From: Allomyces macrogynus ATCC 38327
Lineage: Eukaryota > Blastocladiomycota > Blastocladiomycetes > Blastocladiales > Blastocladiaceae
Assembly (NCBI GenBank): GCA_000151295.1
Contig: GG745338.1
Coordinates: forward strand, 956,391-978,430
Direction of reading: 5' to 3'
Length of the DNA stretch: 22,040 nt
The notes beneath the pieces were generated by a model. The model did not search any database, was not told the DNA's origin, and saw only the letters and a program-made list of their open reading frames with translations. Shown here one piece after another: positions 9,101 to 17,900 of this stretch. Every line of letters begins with the position of its first letter. Position 1 is the stretch's first letter. Made by a program: the position numbers and the translations under genes.

Positions 9101-9357
9101 AGGATGGACCGACGCCGCTCATGGAAGATAACGAGTCGGTGGAGCGTGTAGCCAAGGACGCGCTGCTCTCGTCGAAACACGTTGAGATCCACGCCCACTG
9201 GTTGCAGGACCAAGTTGCCAAGAAGACGATTGACCTGCAGCGCGTGGACACGGAGAACCAGATTGCCGACATTTTGACCAAGCCGCTTGCTGCTCCTGCA
9301 TTCTGCAAGCTTCATGACATGATTGGAGTTGCGGAAGTGATTGCTCCACACGCGTAG
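6070..9357 (+). CDS. Copia integrase-reverse transcriptase-RNase H, unit 1 (longest intact pol)
   Basis: An uninterrupted frame of 1095 codons. Numbered from 6070, the zinc finger has His16, His21, Cys50 and Cys53. The integrase triad is Asp80, Asp142 and Glu178, the last two 35 residues apart (DD35E). A Pro/Val/Asp-rich linker of about 350 residues follows. RT motif A Asp690 (LQLDIKTAFLYGYIKE) and YVDD Asp777/Asp778 are present. RNase H acidic residues are Asp943, Glu986, Asp1020 and Asp1067, ending ADILTKPL. The RT block read as RLVAKG in units 0 and 2 is RLGDKG here (about 8005-8020, two transversions), which may impair the enzyme. No ATG begins the frame at integrase; in the ancestor it was reached from protease in the same frame. 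Confidence 0.94.
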   Translation, partial: NVADAVKKVSLAELWHARLFHVGHDRVSAVCTLEHGIKDDVGVAKPLHECMTCLVANARSQPHPLRHLRANRLFGVLHADLVSMKTVGMGGVNYFATVMDEYSRWCFVLLLQRKGDFGPQFLDLLKHAESFFGVSAGRLHSDHGGEFIGNSLRSILLSRRMHLLTTSLNSPESNGLAERTQGVLKSMVRAAMTAAKAPDSLWPECVRAACYVRNRVPSDSLSGRSPYQAVFGASPNMSKCKVWGSLGGAVVPTTQVRQGASGFAAGVAVRMVGYGDELPWVTRDGYRVWDGQKVFVTRDVKFAERLCVAESRVVAGAPRTLPSAKVKVGSPVRVDLGSLDVPSTVVDGVGGGEVVDEEIGRGARRDQVQVPMAVPDQLPAVNLIAELPLAEPALERDNLQVGERPGLPQVDQGPVGVLADVGEPGRQADAPEVSDGGVGALRPDAQAPVARQSRRLRGLQPEVARRFDPGAIARVRSTPDVGEVDPEPKRGVERAADAVEKVRVLRLNSDCTDASAPLVRSLAGPGVDSGSPLSGIVDLDFPTLFLRAHPDSDLSKSVESASAVLACVAAAQVGAQGAVWEPKTVKEALAHPDWRAPTFDEYNSLVENGTWVLVNHRPGDKVMHSGWIFKWKLGADGKPVRAKSRLGDKGYMAIPGVHYTDTFAPVASFDTLRLILSLATYLKVRPLQLDIKTAFLYGYIKERVLMEQPPGFVDKKNSDKVCMLVKALYGTKQAPRMWFCRLANYLISLGFVESKYDKCLFMHKTGKGVIFIGVYVDDLPIVASTKELRKWIVDKLKSEFKVHDLGDAAWLLGCKITYSDDGSIYLDQSQNVKSMGKRFQIPKKMRPVIPMRPTDFKELLELPKIIDPVVKTEYLAIVGSLLFAATKTRPDIAAATAILGRFTHSPGTLHLKAAKRLVGYLLGTSNLGIKFLGKDMKLDTFADADWAEDRGDRKSTSGFVIRVGGSPVAWRSKKQTLVAKSTMAAEYVSASLAGDTILTIRALLEELGYKQDGPTPLMEDNESVERVAKDALLSSKHVEIHAHWLQDQVAKKTIDLQRVDTENQIADILTKPLAAPAFCKLHDMIGVAEVIAPHA

Positions 9358-9378
9358 GAAATGCTCGCCGTGGGGGAG

Positions 9379-9565
9379 TGTCGAAGTGTTCGTCTCACAT
9401 TTGTGTTTCTTGTTTTTTGTCTTCCCTCATTGTTTCCTTGTTGGAGCTGTTCGAGTTGGAGTCTTGTGTAAATGATGGTAGCAACCTAGGTTATGGTTGC
9501 CACCTCCGCTGAAGTGCAGAGTGCACACACCAAATGCATTCCTTCTCCCACTCAACCATGTGAAA
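9379..9565 (+). repeat. Copia LTR-a, 3' LTR of unit 1
   Basis: Directly follows the purine tract ending GGGGGAG. It appears identical to the copy at 3505 and is again followed by gypsy integrase sequence. The hairpin lies at 9477-9504 in the common orientation. Confidence 0.85.
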
Positions 9566-10162
9566 CCAACCACGTTTACGGCCACTTGTCTTGATCCACT
9601 GATGTTCAGCGACCTGGCCCCACGACTTCTCCGCATTCATGACGCCATCTTGGACTCGAAGCAGCGCATGCTGCAACGCAATCCTCGAAACCAAGCAGCT
9701 GTTTGGCAACCACGAATCGGCGATTTCGTCATGCTCAATGCACGCAACCTGAACGCCGATACTGCTGGACTCCCAGTCACAGCCAAGCTCCGGCCATCGT
9801 ATATCGGACCGTTCAAGGTCATTGCACAACACTCGCCTGTGAGCTTCCAGCTCAAACTACCGGATCGCATGATTGCCAACCGTGTTCACGATGTCTTCCA
9901 TGCCGACCACTTAAAACAAGCACCTTTGGGTGGTGCGCCAGCAGAAGGCCACGATCACACTGACGAAAATGATACCTCTTACTCTGGCGACGAACCTGAT
10001 GATGGCACTGGCGAGTATGACGAGATTGCGCTGCCACCTGATCATGTCACTGCTGCTCCTGAACCTGCTTCCCTGAACGAGAACCGCAAGTCGCGCCGGT
10101 TGCTTGGACAAGCACCTGAAATTCAAAAACGTTTCAATCCGGAACTGTGTCGACGTTGCTAG
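9566..10162 (+). pseudogene. Ty3/gypsy integrase C-terminal fragment, unit 2
   Basis: Translates to the same 198 residues as the fragment at 3692, with the GPY/F module and the DVFHADHLKQ block, ending at a TAG. I see no differences between the copies, so this part of the unit was duplicated or homogenised recently. No gypsy core domains are present. Confidence 0.85.
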
Positions 10163-10178
10163 CTGGAGGGGGGAGAAA

Positions 10179-10379
10179 TGATGTGAAGCAGAGCTACCCG
10201 TATCGTTCCTTTGCAAACCCGTTGTTGTTGTTGTTGATTCCCGTTTGTCATTCCATGTATATAAACGCCCAAACGTACCTCTGGGTACGACAGGCTCGTT
10301 CCACACTTGACACCATATCAACAACAACCAAAACTCGAACCACCACCACCCGAAATGTGCTGCATCCGCTCGAGACACA
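10179..10379 (+). repeat. Gypsy 3' LTR (end uncertain), unit 2
   Basis: Same sequence and boundaries as the copy at 4305: starts TGATGTGAAG after the purine tract; the 3' end is not defined by a partner LTR. Confidence 0.55.
10258..10265 (+). promoter_or_regulatory. TATA box in gypsy LTR, unit 2
   Basis: TATATAAA about 80 bp into the gypsy LTR. In this unit the gag remnant downstream is in one open frame, so this is the copy most able to give a translatable chimeric transcript. Confidence 0.5.
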
Positions 10380-10387
10380 AGGCCTAG

Positions 10388-11041
10388 TCGTGCATCCGGA
10401 GCATCATCAAGGTCGTCTTGCTGTCTGCCGTTGCGTCCGAACTCCTGCCAGTCTTCTCGGACGCCACCTGTGTCGCCGATGCGTGGGCGCTGCTGCGTGC
10501 TTGTTTTGACAAGCGTTCCGCGCAAGCTCATCTCGCCAATGTCAAGGGGCTGTTCACAAAGCCCATGTCGGGCTCTGGTGCTGCTGCGGTTCGTGAGCAC
10601 ATTGCCAATTTGCAACGCCGTTTTGATGTGATTCGGCGCCATGAACGTGCCAAGTCGTCCTCGCATCTGCACACCGACTTTGCCGACTTGTTCTTGGTCC
10701 TCGCACTGCTCTCCTCGCTGCCGCCCAAGTATTCGCCAACAGTGCTCTCCTTGGGCGAGCACTATGAGGAAATGGCGATTGTCGAATTACAGACGATTCT
10801 CGAGGGGGCTGCTGACCAGCTAGAACGCAGCTCTGGGACTGAGACGCAGGCGCTTGTTGTGACGAAGCGCAAGGACACGAACGCCTGTCACAACTGTGGC
10901 AAGATTGGTCATTATGTGCGCTTCTGCCCGAACCAGGACCACCAGCGCAAGAACGGCACTGAAACCGCGAACTGGCGCAAAAAGAAGGGCACGAATGTTG
11001 TGGCCAAGGACAGCGACGAACATGCAATGGTGCATTTGTAG
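10388..11041 (+). CDS. Copia Gag C-terminal part with CCHC zinc knuckle, unit 2
   Basis: A continuous frame of 217 codons after an in-frame TAG. Residues about 5-150 resemble the second half of the copia UBN2 Gag domain (LLPVFSDATCVADAWALLRACF, then LSSLPPKYS and an ILEGAADQLER region). The zinc knuckle is CHNCGKIGHYVRFC with Cys167, Cys170, His175 and Cys180, the CX2CX4HX4C spacing of nucleocapsids. There is no ATG at the start: TTG at 10418 precedes LSAVAS and the first in-frame ATGs are well inside. The missing N-terminal portion suggests that the gypsy LTR was joined into the middle of gag. It ends with TAG followed by in-frame sense codons. Confidence 0.85.
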   Translation, partial: SCIRSIIKVVLLSAVASELLPVFSDATCVADAWALLRACFDKRSAQAHLANVKGLFTKPMSGSGAAAVREHIANLQRRFDVIRRHERAKSSSHLHTDFADLFLVLALLSSLPPKYSPTVLSLGEHYEEMAIVELQTILEGAADQLERSSGTETQALVVTKRKDTNACHNCGKIGHYVRFCPNQDHQRKNGTETANWRKKKGTNVVAKDSDEHAMVHL

Positions 11042-11251
11042 GTGGACGAGTATGAGCGTTTGATGGCGTCTGCCCGTGGTGCGGACGCCGCTGGTGTTGT
11101 TTTTGGTGCTGCTGAATTTGACGGATTTGCGCACTACCCGATTGTCGCCCTCTGCCCCGAAATCGTGAGACTTGAACGTCAAAGCCATCAGGGCATGGCG
11201 ACGCCGCCCAGCACGTACCCGCCCATCATTCATGTCGATGCATCGAATTAT
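11042..11251 (+). pseudogene. Gag-protease linker after in-frame TAG, unit 2
   Basis: Seventy sense codons in frame with gag after its TAG, identical in translation to unit 1, interrupted by LTR-b at 11252. Only one stop codon and the LTR-b insertion separate gag from protease in this unit. Confidence 0.65.
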
Positions 11252-11438
11252 TGTCGAAGTATTCGTCTCGCATTTGTGTTTCTTGTTTTTTGTCTTCCCT
11301 CATTGTTTCCTTGTTGGAGCTGTTCGAGTTGGATTCTTGTGTAAATGATGGTGGCAACCTAGGTTATGGTTGCCACCACCGCTGAAGTGCAGAGTGCACA
11401 CACCAAATGCATTCCCCCTCCCGCTCAACCTTGCGAAA
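11252..11438 (+). repeat. Copia LTR-b, solo insertion, unit 2
   Basis: 187 bp, flanked by ATTAT at 11247-11251 and 11439-11443, the same insertion site as in unit 1. The hairpin at 11350-11377 is in the common orientation with perfect arms. Confidence 0.85.
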
Positions 11439-12016
11439 ATTATGAAGGACCGGATCCTCACCATCATCGTGCGCGCGCGCTGATGCCTTTGTCGGCGCGC
11501 GCACGTCTTGCTCAGAGCCCGAAAGTCGACTCGGCCGCTGGCGCGCACTTCTGCGGCGACAAGTCGCTGTTTGCTACGCTCAACGACATGCGGCCTGGCG
11601 AAGGGTTCCTCGTCTCACTGGGTGACCACCGCGTGTGCCGTCCGATTGGCAAGGGCACGATGCGCATCCGCACGCCTTCGGGCAACATTGTTCACCTCGA
11701 CCCGGTCTGGTACATTCCCGGCTTCAAGACGCTTGTCTCAGTCTCTGAGCTGTACGATGGGACTGCTGTGCGAGTCATCTTCGGGGATCGAGACGTCCAG
11801 TTCGTGCATTGCGAGACAGGAGATCTGCTCGCCAAGGGCGTGCGGCATGGGGATACGTGGATCGTCCCAGGCGTGTGCGAGAAGGGACCAACCAAGGACG
11901 CGTGGGTGCTCGACGTTTGGGGTAAGCGACCTGTTGGTGCGCAATGTCGCCGATGCGGTCAAGAAGGTGTCGCTCGCCGAGCTGTGGCACGCGCGACTCT
12001 TTCACGTTGGTCATGA
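11438..12016 (+). pseudogene. Copia protease region, unit 2
   Basis: Nearly identical to the unit 1 segment, including DSAAGAH in place of the usual DSGA motif and the extra A at about 11943 that breaks protease from integrase. The tail beyond that base is out of frame up to the TGA at 12014-12016. Confidence 0.8.
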
Positions 12017-13958
12017 TCGCGTTTCGGCCGTGTGTACGCTCGAACATGGTATCAAGGACGACGTGGGTGTGGCCAAGCCGCTACACGAGTGTATGACGTG
12101 TCTTGTGGCCAACGCGCGCAGCCAGCCGCATCCGCTGCGCCATTTGCGTGCGAATCGACTATTTGGCGTCCTCCACGCTGATTTGGTGTCGATGAAGACG
12201 GTCGGCATGGGGGGTGTCAACTACTTTGCGACGGTCATGGACGAGTACTCACGCTGGTGCTTTGTGCTGCTTCTCCAGCGCAAGGGCGACTTTGGACCGC
12301 AGTTTCTCGATTTGCTGAAGCACGCCGAGTCGTTCTTCGGCGTGTCTGCGGGCCGGCTGCACAGCGACCATGGTGGCGAGTTCATTGGCAACAGTTTACG
12401 CTCGATTCTGCTCTCGCGTCGCATGCACTTGTTGACAACGTCACTGAACTCGCCAGAGTCAAATGGGCTTGCCGAGCGGACGCAGGGTGTGCTCAAGTCA
12501 ATGGTGCGTGCGGCCATGACGGCCGCCAAGGCGCCGGATTCCCTCTGGCCAGAGTGTGTGCGCGCGGCGTGCTATGTGCGCAACCGTGTGCCAAGTGACT
12601 CGCTCAGTGGTCGCTCGCCATACCAGGCTGTTTTCGGCGCGTCACCCAACATGTCGAAGTGCAAGGTGTGGGGCTCGCTTGGTGGCGCTGTTGTTCCGAC
12701 GACGCAAGTGCGTCAGGGCGCGTCCGGATTCGCTGCAGGTGTGGCAGTGCGCATGGTTGGCTATGGAGACGAGTTGCCGTGGGTCACGCGCGACGGCTAC
12801 CGCGTGTGGGACGGACAGAAGGTGTTTGTCACGCGCGATGTCAAGTTTGCCGAGCGGCTCTGTGTTGCAGAGTCGTGTGTTGTTGCTGGTGCTCCTCGCA
12901 CGTTGCCGTCGGCCAAGGTCAAGGTTGGGTCGCCCGTGCGAGTTGATTTGGGGTCGCTGGACGTGCCGTCGACTGTGGTCGATGGCGTTGGTGGCGGTGA
13001 AGTTGTTGATGAGGAGATCGGGCGTGGTGCGCGGCGTGATCAAGTTCAAGTGCCTATGGCGGTTCCGGATCAACTTCCCGCGGTCAACCTGATTGCCGAG
13101 CTCCCACTGGCGGAGCCAGCGTTGGAGCGCGATATTCTAGCAAGTTGGCGAGAGGCCCAGTTTGCTCGCAGGTGGACCAGGAACCAGTGGGGGTCCTCGC
13201 AGACGTGGGGGGAGCCCGGTCGTCAGGCCGATGCGCCAGAAGTGAGCGATGGGGGTGTTGGTGCTCTTCGACCAGATGCTCAAGCGCCCATCGCGCGGCA
13301 ATTGCGCCGTTTGCGCGGCCTACAGCCCGAGGTCGCTCGCCGTTTTGATCCCGACGCCATTGCCCGTGTCTGCAGTACGCTCGACGTGGGGGAGGTGGAT
13401 CCTGAACCTAAAAGGGGCGTCGAACGTGCTGCTGATGCAGTTGAGAAAGTGCGCATGTTGCGGTTGGATGGCAATTGCACTGACACTTCGGCCCCTCTTG
13501 TTCGTTCCCTAGCTGGCCCTGGCGTTGACTCAGGCTCGCCCCTGTCCGGAATTGTCGATCTCGATTTGCTGACACTGTTTCTATGTGCGCACCCGGACTC
13601 GGATCTCAGCAAGTCTGTTGAGTCGGCAAGTGCGGTGCTCGCATGCGTTGCCGCAGCTCAAGTCGGCGCCCAGGGTGCAGTTTGGGAACCCAAGACGGTC
13701 AAAGAAATGCTAGCGCACCCAGACTGGCGCGTGCCGACATTTGACAAGTACAACTCGCTCGTCGAGAATGGGACATGGGTGCTCGTCAACTGCCGCCCAG
13801 GCGACAAGGTGATGCGCTCCGGTTGGATCTTCAAGTGGAAACTCACTCGGGGCAGACAGAAAGCCCGTGCGCGCCAAGTTGCGACTTGTTGCCAAGGGAT
13901 ACATGGCCATTCCAGGCGTGCATTACACGGACACGTTTGCGCCCGTTGCGTCGTTTGA
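11943..13958 (+). pseudogene. Copia integrase and linker, broken at the start of RT, unit 2
   Basis: The frame carries the HHCC finger and the full DD35E integrase triad (LHSDHGGEF, NGLAERT). In the linker, three single-base insertions (A at 13139, T near 13166, G near 13211) add up to three bases, so the frame is lost and regained; the 25 or so residues between read differently from other units. At about 13845 a 4-bp duplication (CTCACTC against CTC) breaks the frame within the first RT block, after SGWIFKWKL. Remaining codons to 13958 are out of register. The stretch 13250-13860 is rich in CpG to TpG/CpA changes. Confidence 0.9.
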
Positions 13959-15237
13959 CACGCTGCGTCTGATTCTGTCGCTCGCCACGTATCTCAAGGT
14001 CCGGCCGCTGCAGCTCGACATCAAGACGGCCTTCCTGTACGGTTACATCAAGGAGCGCGTGCTCATGGAGCAGCCACCAGGCTTTGTCGACAAGAAGAAC
14101 TCGGACAAGGTCTGCATGCTCGTCAAGGCGCTGTACGGCACCAAGCAGGCCCCGCGCATGTGGTTCTGCCGTTTGGCCAATTACCTGATTTCGCTCGGAT
14201 TCGTGGAGTCCAAGTACGACAAGTGCCTGTTCATGCACAAGACGGGCAAGGGCGTGATCTTCATTGGAGTCTATGTCGACGACTTGCCGATTGTCGCGTC
14301 AACCAAGGAGCTGCGCAAGTGGATTGTCGACAAGTTGAAGTCCGAGTTCAAGGTGCACGACTTGGGCGATGCGGCATGGTTGCTTGGGTGCAAGATTACG
14401 TACAGCGACGACGGGTCGATTTACCTTGACCAGAGCCAGAACGTCAAGTCAATGGGCAAGCGGTTCCAGATCCCCAAAAAGATGCGGCCAGTGATCCCGA
14501 TGCGACCCACCGACTTCAAAGAGCTGCTCGAGTTGCCCAAGATCATTGATCCAGTCGTGAAGACCGAGTACCTCGCCATTGTCGGGTCGCTGCTCTTTGC
14601 GGCAACCAAAACGCGGCCGGACATTGCTGCTGCGACTGCAGTTCTTGGCCGTTTCACGCATTCACCTGGTACGCTACATCTCAAAGCCGCAAAGCGGCTT
14701 GTTGGGTACCTGTTGGGCACGTCGAACCTCGGCATCAAGTTTTTGGGCAAGGATATGAAACTTGACACGTTTGCTGATGCCGATTGGGCTGAGGATCGTG
14801 GCGACCGCAAGTCGACGTCAGGTTTTGTGATACGGGTTGGCGGTAGCCCTGTCGCCTGGCGCTCGAAGAAGCAGACGCTCGTGGCAAAGTCGACCATGGC
14901 TGCTGAGTACGTGTCAGCAAGCTTAGCGGGCGACACGATCCTCACGATACGCGCGCTGCTGGAAGAGCTCGGGTACAAACAGGATGGACCGACGCCGCTC
15001 ATGGAAGATAACGAGTCGGTGGAGCGTGTAGCCAAGGACGCGCTGCTCTCGTCGAAACACGTTGAGATCCACGCCCACTGGTTGCAGGACCAAGTTGCCA
15101 AGAAGACGATTGACCTGCAGCGCGTGGACACGGAGAACCAGATTGCCGACATTTTGACCAAGCCGCTTGCTGCTCCTGCATTCTGCAAGCTTCATGACAT
15201 GATTGGAGTTGCGGAAGTGATTGCTCCACACGCGTAG
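13849..15237 (+). pseudogene. Copia RT and RNase H after frameshift, unit 2
   Basis: This is the continuation of pol in another frame after the 4-bp duplication; GTG at 13867 begins VRAKLRLVAKG. It contains RT motif A (LQLDIKTAFLYGYIKE), YVDD and all four RNase H acidic positions, ending at the TAG at 15235-15237. From about 13900 onward it is almost identical to unit 1; one visible difference is A to G at 14641 (Ile to Val). It retains RLVAKG, unlike unit 1. Confidence 0.9.
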
Positions 15238-15258
15238 GAAATGCTCGCCGTGGGGGAG

Positions 15259-15445
15259 TGTCGAAGTGTTCGTCTCACATTTGTGTTTCTTGTTTTTTGT
15301 CTTCCCTCATTGTTTCCTTGTTGGAGCTGTTCGAGTTGGAGTCTTGTGTAAATGATGGTAGCAACCTAGGTTATGGTTGCCACCTCCGCTGAAGTGCAGA
15401 GTGCACACACCAAATGCATTCCTTCTCCCACTCAACCATGTGAAA
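15259..15445 (+). repeat. Copia LTR-a, 3' LTR of unit 2
   Basis: Follows the purine tract and appears identical to the copies at 3505 and 9379; followed by the gypsy fragment of unit 3. Hairpin at 15357-15384. Confidence 0.85.
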
Positions 15446-16042
15446 CCAACCACGTTTACGGCCACTTGTCTTGATCCACTGATGTTCAGCGACCTGGCCC
15501 CACGACTTCTCCGCATTCATGACGCCATCTTGGACTCGAAGCAGCGCATGCTGCAACGCAATCCTCGAAACCAAGCAGCTGTTTGGCAACCACGAATCGG
15601 CGATTTCGTCATGCTCAATGCACGCAACCTGAACGCCGATACTGCTGGACTCCCAGTCACAGCCAAGCTCCGGCCATCGTATATCGGACCGTTCAAGGTC
15701 ATTGCACAACACTCGCCTGTGAGCTTCCAGCTCAAACTACCGGATCGCATGATTGCCAACCGTGTTCACGATGTCTTCCATGCCGACCACTTAAAACAAG
15801 CACCTTTGGGTGGTGCGCCAGCAGAAGGCCACGATCACACTGACGAAAATGATACCTCTTACTCTGGCGACGAACCTGATGATGGCACTGGCGAGTATGA
15901 CGAGATTGCGCTGCCACCTGATCATGTCACTGCTGCTCCTGAACCTGCTTCCCTGAACGAGAACCGCAAGTCGCGCCGGTTGCTTGGACAAGCACCTGAA
16001 ATTCAAAAACGTTTCAATCCGGAACTGTGTCGACGTTGCTAG
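15446..16042 (+). pseudogene. Ty3/gypsy integrase C-terminal fragment, unit 3
   Basis: Third copy of the 198-codon gypsy integrase tail with GPY/F module, ending at TAG. It has the same translation as the other two copies even though the downstream pol of this unit is heavily mutated. Confidence 0.85.
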
Positions 16043-16058
16043 CTGGAGGGGGGAGAAA

Positions 16059-16259
16059 TGATGTGAAGCAGAGCTACCCGTATCGTTCCTTTGCAAACCC
16101 GTTGTTGTTGTTGTTGATTCCCGTTTGTCATTCCATGTATATAAACGCCCAAACGTACCTCTGGGTACGACAGGCTCGTTCCACACTTGACACCATATCA
16201 ACAACAACCAAAACTCGAACCACCACCACCCGAAATGTGCTGCATCCGCTCGAGACACA
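16059..16259 (+). repeat. Gypsy 3' LTR (end uncertain), unit 3
   Basis: Same sequence as the copies at 4305 and 10179, with TATATAAA at 16138-16145 as its candidate core promoter. Confidence 0.55.
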
Positions 16260-16267
16260 AGGCCTAG

Positions 16268-16922
16268 TCGTGCATCCGGAGCATCATCAAGGTCGTCTTG
16301 CTGTCTGCCGTTGCGTCCGAACTCCTGCCAGTCTTCTCGGACGCCACCTGTGTCGCCGATGCGTGGGCGCTGCTGCGTGCTTGTTTTGACAAGCGTTCCG
16401 CGCAAGCTCATCTCGCCAATGTCAAGGGGCTGTTCACAAAGCCCATGTCGGGCTCTGGTGCTGCTGCGGTTCGTGAGCACATTGCCAATTTGCAACGCCG
16501 TTTTGATGTGATTCGGCGCCATGAACGTGCCAAGTCGTCCTCGCATCTGCACACCGACTTTGCCGACTTGTTCTTGGTCCTCGCACTGCTCTCCTCGCTG
16601 CCGCCCAAGTATTCGCCAACAGTGCTCTCCTTGGGCGAGCACTATGAGGAAATGGCGATTGTCGAATTACAGACGATTCTCGAGGGGGCTGCTGACCAGC
16701 TAGAACGCTGCTCTGGGACTGAGACGCAGGCGCTTGTTGTGACGAAGCGCAAGGACACGAACGCCTGTCACAACTGTGGCAAGATTGGTCATTATGTGCG
16801 CTTCTGCCCGAACCAGGACCACCAGCGCAAGAACGGGCACTGAAACCGCGAACTGGCGCAAAAAGAAGGGCACGAATGTTGTGGCCAAGGACAGCGACGA
16901 ACATGCAATGGTGCATTTGTAG
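16268..16922 (+). pseudogene. Copia gag remnant, unit 3 (frameshifted after the zinc knuckle)
   Basis: The same N-terminally truncated Gag as in unit 2, with an intact CCHC knuckle. An extra G near 16836 (AACGGGCAC against AACGGCAC) shifts the frame just after the knuckle, giving an early TGA at 16841-16843. The original frame then resumes in another register up to the shared TAG at 16920-16922. Confidence 0.85.
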
Positions 16923-17135
16923 GTGGACGAGTATGAGCGTTTGATGGCGTCTTGCCCGTGGTGCGGACGCCGCTGGGTGTTGTTTTTGGGTGCTGCTGAA
17001 TTTGACGGATTTGCGCACTACCCGATTGTCGCCCTCTGCCCCGAAATCGTGAGACTTGAACGTCAAAGCCATCAGGGCATGGCGACGCCGCCCAGCACGT
17101 ACCTGCCCATCATTCATGTCGATGCATCGAATTAT
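16923..17135 (+). pseudogene. Gag-protease linker, unit 3, with three single-base insertions
   Basis: Corresponds to the 70-codon linker of units 1 and 2 but is 3 bases longer: extra T near 16953, extra G near 16976 and extra G near 16990. The frame is changed for about a dozen residues (CPWCGRRW in place of ARGADAAG) and then restored. All three changes extend a run of the same base, so sequencing error is possible. Confidence 0.6.
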
Positions 17136-17322
17136 TGTCGAAGTATTCGTCTCGCATTTGTGTTTCTTGTTTTTTGTCTTCCCTCATTGTTTCCTTGTTG
17201 GAGCTGTTCGAGTTGGATTCTTGTGTAAATGATGGTGGCAACCTAGGTTATGGTTGCCACCACCGCTGAAGTGCAGAGTGCACACACCAAATGCATTCCC
17301 CCTCCCGCTCAACCTTGCGAAA
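17136..17322 (+). repeat. Copia LTR-b, solo insertion, unit 3
   Basis: 187 bp with ATTAT on both sides (17131-17135 and 17323-17327), the same site as in units 1 and 2. Hairpin at 17234-17261 in the common orientation. Confidence 0.85.
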
Positions 17323-17900
17323 ATTATGAAGGACCGGATCCTCACCATCATCGTGCGCGCGCGCTGATGCCTTTGTCGGCGCGCGCACGTCTTGCTCAGA
17401 GCCCGAAAGTCGACTCGGCCGCTGGCGCGCACTTCTGCGGCGACAAGTCGCTGTTTGCTACGCTCAACAACATGCGGCCTGGCGAAGGGTTCCTCGTCTC
17501 ACTGGGTGACCACCGCGTGTGCCGTCCGATTGGCAAGGGCACGATGCGCATCCGCACGCCTTCGGGCAACATTGTTCACCTCGACCCGGTCTGGTACATT
17601 CCCGGCTTCAAGACGCTTGTCTCAGTCTCTGAGCTGTACGATGGGACTGCTGTGCGAGTCATCTTCGGGGATCGAGACGTCCAGTTCGTGCATTGCGAGA
17701 CAGGAGATCTGCTTGCCAAGGGCGTGCGGCATGGGGATACGTGGATCGTCCCAGGCGTGTGCGAGAAGGGACCAACCAAGGACGTGTGGGTGCTCGACGT
17801 TTGGGGTATGCGACCTGTTGGTGCGCAATGTCGCCGATGCGGTCAAGAAGGTGTCGCTCGCCGAGCTGTGGCACGCGCGACTCTTTCACGTTGGTCATGA
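17322..17900 (+). pseudogene. Copia protease region, unit 3
   Basis: Same DSAAGAH motif and same extra A near 17827 as units 1 and 2. Changes specific to this unit include AACGAC to AACAAC at about 17468, CTCGCC to CTTGCC at about 17713 and GACGCG to GACGTG at about 17785, all CpG transitions. Confidence 0.8.

Noticed and set aside
9911..10762. Long open frame on the minus strand (283 codons), repeated at 15791-16642
   Set aside because: It lies antisense to gypsy integrase tail, gypsy LTR and copia gag, has no recognisable domain, and recurs only because the array repeats.
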